Source: Betaproteobacteria bacterium (lineage in GTDB: Bacteria; Pseudomonadota; Gammaproteobacteria; Burkholderiales; Burkholderiaceae). From it: a stretch of DNA of 32,053 nt. This document shows, piece by piece, positions 26,326-32,053 of the stretch (the stretch's first letter is position 1; each line of letters begins with the position of its first letter). The translations under genes and the position numbers were made by a program. The notes under the pieces are model-generated. The model was not told where the DNA came from, ran no database searches, and saw only the letters and a program-made list of their open reading frames with translations. The stretch is from positions 1-32,053 of the forward strand of contig CANCIL010000015.1 in the NCBI GenBank assembly GCA_947378095.1, written 5' to 3'.

Positions 26326-26661
26326 TTAATGAATACTTTCTGCAATCTTGGCGCAGACGGTTTGACACATCTCTACAGTGGTACTGTCTGCAATTGAGTA
26401 ATACACCGTCACACCCTCTTTTCGTCGCAGTAATATTCCTGACTTATGTAATGCCATTAAATGACGCGATACGTTAGCCTGGCTCGTTCCACACATTTCT
26501 ACCACCTCGGAAACGGTTTTCTCACCACTACAGATCGCATACATGATGCGCAAGCGTGATGGTTCAGACAAAACACTGAAATATTCAGCGACTTTAGAAA
26601 AGACCTTCTCCATTTGTTTGGGAGATAAGGCTTTAGTGGCTTTCTGGACTCGGGATTTCAC
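26326..26661 (-). CDS. ArsR-family repressor, SoxR/BigR/SqrR-like candidate
   Basis: A 111-residue winged-helix repressor. The recognition-helix region is GTSQANVSRHLMALHKSGIL and the wing is RRKEGVTVYYSI. Cysteines are at C44 (YAICSGEKTV), C57, C99 and C103 (VEMCQTVCAK). C44 plus a C-terminal-helix Cys matches the layout of persulfide/polysulfide sensors SqrR and BigR, in which two cysteines form a tetrasulfide link. It heads the sox block, so it is expected to repress it until reduced sulfur is present and to control itself. The start is GTG with AAGGA about 12 bases upstream. The ligand and pairing are inferred. Confidence 0.88.
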   Translation of the reverse strand: MKSRVQKATKALSPKQMEKVFSKVAEYFSVLSEPSRLRIMYAICSGEKTVSEVVEMCGTSQANVSRHLMALHKSGILLRRKEGVTVYYSIADSTTVEMCQTVCAKIAESIH

Positions 26662-26679
26662 GTTTTTGGGATGTCCTTA

Positions 26680-26709
26680 ATATATGCATATATTTGTATA
26701 TATGCATAT
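26680..26709. promoter_or_regulatory. Paired palindromic operator in the arsR-modB gap
   Basis: The 12-mer ATATATGCATAT occurs at 26680-26691 and again at 26698-26709, exactly 18 bp apart. Its inner ATATGCATAT is a perfect palindrome. The pair lies just upstream of arsR and, on the other side, just before a TTGACG candidate -35 for modB. ArsR-family operators are AT-rich inverted repeats of this size. Control of both transcripts is inferred. Confidence 0.65.
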
Positions 26710-26738
26710 TTGACGCTGATACGCTTTAATAATGAATA
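26710..26738 (+). promoter_or_regulatory. Candidate modB promoter
   Basis: TTGACG (26710-26715) and TGAATA (26733-26738) are separated by 17 bases. The -35 matches consensus well and the -10 only moderately. It abuts the second operator palindrome, so a bound repressor would block it. It is 40 bases before the preferred modB start. Confidence 0.35.
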
Positions 26739-26778
26739 GTGATATACCCTGATGGGCGTGTCACAATACAATCCAAAT

Positions 26779-27432
26779 ATGGACACCGATGCAATCCTAC
26801 TCTCCCTAAAGCTCGCTTTATGGACATTAGCCATCATTCTGCCGTTTGGGATATGGGTGGCCCACTCCCTCATAAAACTTGGCAAAAGCAGACCTTGGAT
26901 TGAAGCAGCTCTAGCCTTACCATTGGTTCTTCCTCCTACTGTTTTGGGCTACTACCTGCTCGTTGGGCTTGGCGGCAAAGAATTCCTTGGAATCCCCTTG
27001 GTTTTCTCGTTTACGGGCATTCTGATTGCCTCTCTCATAGTCAATCTGCCATTTGCCATTCAACCCATCCAGCGTGCCTTTGAATCTATCGATCCTGAGA
27101 TTCGTGAAGCCGCACAAGTCAGCGGACTTAGTAATTGGCAAATCTTTCGCTTAATTGAACTGCCTTTGGCATGGCGAGGCATTACCAGCGCTGCAGTACT
27201 GACCTTTGCTCATACCCTTGGAGAATTTGGCGTCATTCTCATGGTGGGTGGTGCGATTCCCGGCGAAACCAAAACGGTTTCTATTGCAATTTACGACAAA
27301 GTACAGAGCTTTGATACGGCAGGTGCGGGGGCTCTGTCCTTGCTATTGTTGGCAATCTCACTTGTTGCCATTGCTTTGTCTTATGGTGTCTTTGGAAGAA
27401 ATCCTCGCCACCAAAGAATGCGGAGTAATTGA
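26779..27432 (+). CDS. modB: Molybdate ABC transporter permease
   Basis: Homodimeric inner-membrane channel of the molybdate importer. Five or so hydrophobic segments are seen. The ModB motifs are ALPLVLPPTVLGYYLL near residues 45-60, the coupling-helix EAA-like segment EIREAAQVSGLSNWQIFRLIELPLA, and HTLGEFGVILMVGGAIPGET. I prefer the ATG at 26779 (217 residues), which aligns with E. coli ModB (DxxxLLSLKLA); an ATG at 26752 would add nine residues. Neither has a clear Shine-Dalgarno. No modA is present in the window. It is divergent from arsR-sox and shares its control region. Confidence 0.9.
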   Translation: MDTDAILLSLKLALWTLAIILPFGIWVAHSLIKLGKSRPWIEAALALPLVLPPTVLGYYLLVGLGGKEFLGIPLVFSFTGILIASLIVNLPFAIQPIQRAFESIDPEIREAAQVSGLSNWQIFRLIELPLAWRGITSAAVLTFAHTLGEFGVILMVGGAIPGETKTVSIAIYDKVQSFDTAGAGALSLLLLAISLVAIALSYGVFGRNPRHQRMRSN

Positions 27433-28538
27433 TGCTGAAAGTAAGAGCAACTCAATTTAGCCCAAGCCCTCTACAAATCAATCTAGAGTGCGGCCCAGGA
27501 GAATTGCATGCTTTGGTAGGCCCTTCTGGAAGCGGTAAAACAACAGTTTTACGCACCATAGCCGGCCTAAGTAACCCCCACTCCGGAAAAATTGAATGCG
27601 ACGAAGAAGTTTGGTTTGATGTGGATGAGCTGAACTCTACAAAATTAATCCTACCTCCTACTGCACGCTCCTGTGGATTTTTATTTCAACAGTACGCCTT
27701 ATTTCCGCATCTATCTGCACTCGAAAATGTTTGCATCCCACTGCACAATTCCGGCTTAAGTATGGCTGACAGAAAAAACATTGCTCAGGAGTGGCTGGCA
27801 CGCATGGGGATTAGCGAACTTAGGGATCGGATGCCTCACCAACTCTCAGGCGGACAGCAACAACGGGTTGCTCTCGCAAGAGCATTAACCAGAAAACCTA
27901 AAGTCTTATTGCTAGACGAGCCTTTTTCTGCAATTGATGCCCCCACTCGCCAAAGTCTATATAAAACATTAGCTGATTTAAGAAAAGATCTCCACATCCC
28001 TATTCTGATGGTGACGCATGACTTACACGAAGCCGATTTACTAGCAGATCGAATTACTGTGATCGACCAAGGGGTTGGCTTACAAACTGCAGCACCCCAA
28101 GTTCTGTTTCAGAAACCCAGAAATGCTCGAGTTGCTGAACTCGTGGGCATCAATAATATGTTTGAAGGCATTTTCGAATCCGGCAAACTCAGCTGGAAAA
28201 ACAGCAATCAAATTTTTAATGTAGTGGATAAGGGCAAGATTCCACCTAACACTCCTGTAGCCTGGGTAATACCAGCTGATGGCTTGAGTCTTCATGAGCA
28301 GCCTAATGCTACGAGTATTGCAGCCACCGTTTTGCAAATCAGCACCCTAGGACAAATCGCAGTAATCCAACTGCAATTAAATGATGGTCTTCATACCGTC
28401 ACGTGGCAAGCATCTGCAGCTGAAGTGAAGCGACTATCGCTTAAAGTGAATAGTACTGCTCATGTTGAAATAGATAGCGCAAAGATTCACATCATGCCGC
28501 TAAGACCTATTAATGATCCACGGCGCTTTAGTAACTAA
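27432..28538 (+). CDS. modC: Molybdate ABC transporter ATP-binding protein
   Basis: ATPase of the molybdate importer. Walker A GPSGSGKTT (30-38), Q-loop FLFQQYALFPH, signature LSGGQQQRVALARAL, Walker B VLLLDEPFSAIDA and H-loop VTHDLHEAD are all present. The C-terminal third (about 235-368) contains a TOBE/MOP-like domain that binds oxyanions and allows feedback inhibition. The start ATG overlaps the modB stop (TGATG), with GGAG 6 bases upstream; a TTG one codon earlier is less likely. It runs convergently into the methyltransferase gene with 9 bases between and no terminator seen. Confidence 0.92.
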   Translation: MLKVRATQFSPSPLQINLECGPGELHALVGPSGSGKTTVLRTIAGLSNPHSGKIECDEEVWFDVDELNSTKLILPPTARSCGFLFQQYALFPHLSALENVCIPLHNSGLSMADRKNIAQEWLARMGISELRDRMPHQLSGGQQQRVALARALTRKPKVLLLDEPFSAIDAPTRQSLYKTLADLRKDLHIPILMVTHDLHEADLLADRITVIDQGVGLQTAAPQVLFQKPRNARVAELVGINNMFEGIFESGKLSWKNSNQIFNVVDKGKIPPNTPVAWVIPADGLSLHEQPNATSIAATVLQISTLGQIAVIQLQLNDGLHTVTWQASAAEVKRLSLKVNSTAHVEIDSAKIHIMPLRPINDPRRFSN

Positions 28539-28547
28539 TTTCTCAAA

Positions 28548-29165
28548 TTACTTTTTGGCTACTAGCCCTAATAAGGCGGACATACCTGTATGTCTAGCAC
28601 CCTCAGCTAATTCTTTTTCATAGCAGCATAGATCCAAAATCTGGAAATCTTTTGCAAGATCTCTAATCAACTGTTCGGTGTAGAGATGCTCTAGGAGTGA
28701 AGGTCCGCCTGTTTTATATTCCAGTTGTTTTGGCGTATACCCCTGAAGAATAAATATCCCCCCAGACTTTAAAGCATCATAAGTTTGCTTAAAAATTCTG
28801 GCGCGCATGGTTGGATCAGCAAACTGAATAAAGATCCCAACAGCGGCATCGTACGTATTGGTATGCCATGCAAAGCTATCCGTATCGGAGAATGTGTACT
28901 CAACTTCTACTTGATTATCTTTAGCAAACTGCTTAGCTTTAGCTAATGCAATATCAGATGCATCAAAGCCTGTTACTTGCATACCCTGCTTAGCTAGCCA
29001 TACGCCGTTACGGCCTTCACCATCAGCAATACAAAGGACTTTATTGCCAGGCTTTAAATACTGTTTTGTCTGCTCTACTAAATACTCGTTAGGCTCTTTG
29101 CCAAAGATGAACTCTTCTTTATCAAAGCGCTCATTCCAGAATTGAGTAGCGTCAGAAAAACCCAT
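28548..29165 (-). CDS. Class I SAM-dependent methyltransferase
   Basis: A 205-residue methyltransferase with SAM motif I VLCIADGEGRNGVWLA (about 43-58), the acidic residue after strand 2 in VTGFDASDIALAKAK, and post-I motif YDAAVGIFIQF. It resembles TehB/thiopurine-type enzymes that methylate small anions or thiols; the substrate is not identifiable from sequence. It starts 3 bases after the metZ stop, so it is almost certainly co-transcribed with metZ. Confidence 0.85.
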   Translation of the reverse strand: MGFSDATQFWNERFDKEEFIFGKEPNEYLVEQTKQYLKPGNKVLCIADGEGRNGVWLAKQGMQVTGFDASDIALAKAKQFAKDNQVEVEYTFSDTDSFAWHTNTYDAAVGIFIQFADPTMRARIFKQTYDALKSGGIFILQGYTPKQLEYKTGGPSLLEHLYTEQLIRDLAKDFQILDLCCYEKELAEGARHTGMSALLGLVAKK

Positions 29166-29168
29166 GAC

Positions 29169-30377
29169 TTACTTCTTGAAGCCCCCAGCGAGATCATTCT
29201 TCAAGTCATTGATATTCTCAAGACCAACAGCGATTCGAATTAAGCCATCTGAGATACCGGCAGTCCTTCGAGCTTCAGGACTCACGCGGCAATGCGTGGT
29301 GGTCGCTGGATTAGTAATGGTTGTGCGTGTATCACCCAAATTAGCCGTTATAGAGCACAACTTGGTTTGATTAATAAGCCTAAAGGCTGCTTTTTTCCCG
29401 CCCTTCAATTCAAAAGACAGAATTGCGCCGCCCTCTTTTTGCTGGCGCTTAGCCAAAGCATGCTGAGGATGAGATTTCAGGCCTGGATGGTAAACGCGCT
29501 CAACTCCTGGCTGCTTCTCTAACCACTGAGCTAATGCAAGTGCATTCTGACTTTGCTGCCTCATCCGCAACTCAAGTGTTTCAAGTCCCTTAAGGAAAAT
29601 CCAGGCATTAAAAGCCGATAAGGTTGGGCCCGCTGTGCGTACATAGGGAAATACTTTACCCATGACAAAATCATTGCTACCGACAATTGCACCGCCCACA
29701 ACTCTGCCCTGTCCATCAAGATATTTAGTGGCAGAATGAATTACTACATCAGCACCAAGCGATAAAGGTTTTTGCAATGCTGGAGTACAGAAACAGTTGT
29801 CTACCGCAAAGAGTGCGCCCGCTTTTTTAGCGATCTTTGAAATAGCCTTGATGTCAGCAATTTCAGTTAAAGGATTAGATGGCGTCTCGAGATAAAACAG
29901 TTTTGTATTAGGTTGGACAGCAGCTTGCCACGCCTTAGTATCAGCCAAGTCAACATAAGTAGTTGTCACACCAAAGCGCCCCAAAATATTGGTGAATAAC
30001 TGAATCGTTGCACCAAAAACTGAGCGCGAACAAACGACATGATCGCCCGCCTGCAAATGGGCCATCGCCATTGTCAGAATGGCTGACATTCCAGAGGCAG
30101 TTGCAATACAAGCCTCACCACCTTCTAAAGCAGCCAGGCGATCCTGGAACATGCTGACGGTTGGATTGGTAAAGCGGGAATAAATAAATCCTTTATCTGC
30201 GTGGGCAAAGCCCTCTTCAGCAAGATCAGCACTATCGAAGCAAAAGCTAGAGGTCAGAAACAGTGCTTCTGAGTGCTCTTGATATTCACTAGTGCGACGT
30301 GTGCCTGCGCGAACCGCTAGGGTCTCTAACGCAAGCTTTGAAAAATCAGGTTTTTTACGGGTAGTTTTGCTCTTCAT
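29169..30377 (-). CDS. metZ: O-succinylhomoserine sulfhydrylase
   Basis: PLP enzyme that makes homocysteine directly from O-succinyl- (or O-acetyl-) homoserine and sulfide in methionine synthesis. The 402 residues show Cys/Met-metabolism family motifs: YSRFTNPT, the SGMSAI phosphate loop, DNCFCTP (D193 binding PLP nitrogen) and the Schiff-base lysine K218 in HSATKYLDGQG. The GDTRTTITNPATTTH stretch is typical of MetZ. I use the ATG at 30377; a TTG nine codons upstream is possible but would reach into the inverted repeat. It follows purF by 59 bases containing a perfect palindrome. Confidence 0.94.
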   Translation of the reverse strand: MKSKTTRKKPDFSKLALETLAVRAGTRRTSEYQEHSEALFLTSSFCFDSADLAEEGFAHADKGFIYSRFTNPTVSMFQDRLAALEGGEACIATASGMSAILTMAMAHLQAGDHVVCSRSVFGATIQLFTNILGRFGVTTTYVDLADTKAWQAAVQPNTKLFYLETPSNPLTEIADIKAISKIAKKAGALFAVDNCFCTPALQKPLSLGADVVIHSATKYLDGQGRVVGGAIVGSNDFVMGKVFPYVRTAGPTLSAFNAWIFLKGLETLELRMRQQSQNALALAQWLEKQPGVERVYHPGLKSHPQHALAKRQQKEGGAILSFELKGGKKAAFRLINQTKLCSITANLGDTRTTITNPATTTHCRVSPEARRTAGISDGLIRIAVGLENINDLKNDLAGGFKK

Positions 30378-30402
30378 ACTGCTATTTTGACATTGAATCC
30401 TC

Positions 30403-30426
30403 AATTTGCCTCACTTGAGGCAAATT
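30403..30426. repeat. Perfect inverted repeat between purF and metZ
   Basis: AATTTGCCTCA (30403-30413) and TGAGGCAAATT (30416-30426) are exact complements around a 2-base centre. It is 10 bases after the purF stop and 25 bases before the metZ ATG. No U tract follows on the minus strand, so an ordinary terminator is unlikely. It may be a protein-binding site for metZ control or an RNA-processing hairpin. Confidence 0.7.
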
Positions 30427-30436
30427 CCTGTCGTTT

Positions 30437-31975
30437 TTAGTCTTCAGTAGCTAAATGCAGATGGAGTTGTGAGCGCGCAAAATCGCTGGAATCACGCTGG
30501 CGATCCGCTTTAGCTGCTGAAGAATTTCTGGCGGCTTCTAAAGCATCAAGATAGGACTCAGTGATATCACCCGTAATGTAATGGCCATCAAAACAAGAAG
30601 CTTCAAAATGTTGGATATCTGGATTGATATCCCTAACTGCCTGCTTCATATCCTCTACATCCTGATAGATCAACTGGTCAGCACCAATCAGCTTGTTGAT
30701 TTCTTCATCTGTACGGCCATAAGCTACCAACTCACTGCGGGTTGGCATATCAATTCCGTAGACGTTAGGAAAACGAACAGGTGGTGCTGCTGAGGCAAAG
30801 ATCACCTTCTTAGCACCTGACTCACGAGCCATTTGCACAATCTCAAATGAGGTCGTGCCACGAACAATAGAGTCATCCACAATCAATACAGTTTTATCTT
30901 TAAACTCAATCCGCATCGCATTCAGCTTTTGACGTACGGATTTTTTGCGTACAGCTTGGCCAGGCATGATGAAGGTTCTACCGATATAGCGATTCTTAAA
31001 AAAGCCTTCGCGGTAATCAACGCCGAGGCGCTTAGCAACTTGCATAGCTGCCGGACGGCTTGAATCTGGAATAGGCATAACAACATCAATCTCAGCAACA
31101 TTCGTTTCCTTGCGAATCTTCTCAGCAAGATAGTCGCCCATACGCATACGAACGTTGTATACAGTCACCCCATCAATCGTGGAATCTGGACGAGCCATAT
31201 AGACATATTCAAAAATACAAGGCGTAAGCACGGCATTAGGAACACATTGACGTGAGTAAAAATTACCATCCAAATCAATGTAAATAGCTTCACCAGGATT
31301 GACGTCGCGCACAAAAGTAAAACCTAGGCCTTCTAGAGCCACTGACTCGGATGCCACCATCCACTCTGGACCTTTGGCTGTATCAATTCGGCCAATACAT
31401 AAAGGACGAATACCAAAAGGATCACGGAAAGCCAATAAACCATAACCTGCAATCAGGGATACGACTGCATAAGAGCCCTTAACGCGCTGAGTAACCCCAG
31501 TAACCGCGTTGAACATCGCGCCCTCATCTAAGGCTGCGCTATTTGTTTCTTTTTGTAACTCATCAGCCAATACGTTTAACAAAACTTCAGTATCAGAGCT
31601 GGTGTTGATATGACGACGATCACGATAAGCCATCTCGACACGCAAACTAGGTGCATTAGTGAGGTTACCGTTGTGGGCCAAGATAATTCCATATGGAGCG
31701 CTCACATAAAACGGTTGAGCCTCTTCTTCGCTACTCGCTGAACCTGCCGTTGGATAGCGAACCTGCCCAATACCAGCATTACCTACTAAGCTGCGCATAT
31801 TGCGAGTTCTGAATACGTCTCGCACTAGACCATTGGCCTTATGCATGGTGAATGAGTTACCGTTCATGGTGGCAATACCAGCAGCATCTTGGCCGCGATG
31901 TTGTAAGAGCAACAAGGCGTCATAAAGAAGCTGATTAACTGGGGAGTGGGAAACTGTTCCTACGACGCCGCACAT
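30437..31975 (-). CDS. purF: Amidophosphoribosyltransferase
   Basis: First committed step of purine synthesis: PRPP plus glutamine to phosphoribosylamine. The N-terminal nucleophile glutaminase begins MCGVVGT with catalytic C2 directly after Met, with no propeptide as in E. coli. HRGQDAAGIA, the oxyanion-region motif HNGNLTN and SSDTEVL follow. The phosphoribosyltransferase domain has the PRPP loop VLIVDDSIVRGTTS (363-376). Its 512 residues are normal. It starts 4 bases after the stop of the partial upstream gene. Confidence 0.97.
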   Translation of the reverse strand: MCGVVGTVSHSPVNQLLYDALLLLQHRGQDAAGIATMNGNSFTMHKANGLVRDVFRTRNMRSLVGNAGIGQVRYPTAGSASSEEEAQPFYVSAPYGIILAHNGNLTNAPSLRVEMAYRDRRHINTSSDTEVLLNVLADELQKETNSAALDEGAMFNAVTGVTQRVKGSYAVVSLIAGYGLLAFRDPFGIRPLCIGRIDTAKGPEWMVASESVALEGLGFTFVRDVNPGEAIYIDLDGNFYSRQCVPNAVLTPCIFEYVYMARPDSTIDGVTVYNVRMRMGDYLAEKIRKETNVAEIDVVMPIPDSSRPAAMQVAKRLGVDYREGFFKNRYIGRTFIMPGQAVRKKSVRQKLNAMRIEFKDKTVLIVDDSIVRGTTSFEIVQMARESGAKKVIFASAAPPVRFPNVYGIDMPTRSELVAYGRTDEEINKLIGADQLIYQDVEDMKQAVRDINPDIQHFEASCFDGHYITGDITESYLDALEAARNSSAAKADRQRDSSDFARSQLHLHLATED

Positions 31976-31979
31976 ATTT

Positions 31980-32053
31980 CTAGATCCCTATGGTTAATTT
32001 AGGTGTAATGGTTGGAGTTACTTTAGGCATTGCATCACCCAACTGCTTTGCCC
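31980..32053 (-). CDS. 3' end of the gene upstream of purF (cvpA by position)
   Basis: The frame ending at TAG 31980-31982 codes AKQLGDAMPKVTPTITPKLT plus three residues at the window edge and has no internal stop. The stop lies 4 bases from the purF ATG, as expected for an operon mate. cvpA commonly precedes purF in proteobacteria, but this 23-residue tail is too short to identify by sequence. Confidence 0.5.
   Translation of the reverse strand, partial: AKQLGDAMPKVTPTITPKLTIGI

Noticed and set aside
26680..26709. The two 12-mers as a CRISPR or tandem-repeat array
   Set aside because: There are only two units, with a 6-base gap and internal symmetry; their place in a divergent promoter region fits an operator instead.
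26752..26778. Upstream ATG as the modB start
   Set aside because: The nine added residues do not match ModB, and no ribosome-binding site is seen. The ATG at 26779 aligns better, though this is not certain.

Overview
The window looks like a chromosomal segment of a Polynucleobacter-type freshwater betaproteobacterium (Burkholderiales). The base composition is moderate, nearly all DNA is coding with short gaps, and the protein sequences and gene orders (relA / tRNA-Val / thrS; sox genes beside modBC; purF / metZ) fit that group. This assignment is an inference from sequence reading, not from a database search. No phage, insertion sequence, CRISPR array or plasmid feature is visible, and no gene-free stretch exceeds about 160 bases.

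Layout. Bases 1-6413 (minus strand): 5' part of thrS, an intrinsic terminator, tRNA-Val(GAC), relA, a cation-diffusion-facilitator transporter fused in frame to an alpha/beta hydrolase, and the scoAB CoA-transferase pair. Bases 6570-10140 (plus): ETF-ubiquinone oxidoreductase with its terminator, then glyoxalase I, a FemAB-like acyltransferase and a DUF1289 Cys-rich protein, ending in a terminator that overlaps the last stop codon. Bases 10172-12583 (minus): the ABC-F ATPase ybiT and a queuosine-precursor transporter. Base 12678 onward (plus): glutaryl-CoA dehydrogenase.

Bases 13861-26661 (all minus) form a long sulfur-oxidation block. Read in the direction of transcription it is: ArsR-family repressor, soxC, soxD, soxY, soxZ, soxA, soxX, soxB, an exported DsrE-like protein, an exported metallo-beta-lactamase-fold protein (SoxH-like), a small monoheme cytochrome c, a full-length YeeE/YedE (TsuA-like) permease, two half-size YeeE/YedE permeases, a DUF442 sulfurtransferase/phosphatase-like protein, a hotdog thioesterase and mnmH. 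It encodes a complete core thiosulfate-oxidising system (SoxXA, YZ, B, CD) together with YeeE/YedE and DUF442 parts of the kind found in BigR-type sulfide/persulfide detoxification operons. Divergent from arsR are modB and modC, a molybdate importer lacking its binding protein here. It probably supplies molybdenum for the SoxC cofactor. The arsR/modB gap carries two copies of a self-palindromic AT-rich 12-mer 18 bp apart, the best candidate operator of the window.

Bases 28548-32053 (minus): a SAM methyltransferase, metZ, purF and the 3' tail of a further gene. A perfect 11-bp-arm inverted repeat separates purF from metZ.

The most interesting points are the transporter-hydrolase fusion, the combined Sox / BigR-like / Mod gene set with its likely shared operator, the exported DsrE protein and several unexplained hairpins. 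I found no wholly unknown multi-gene system.
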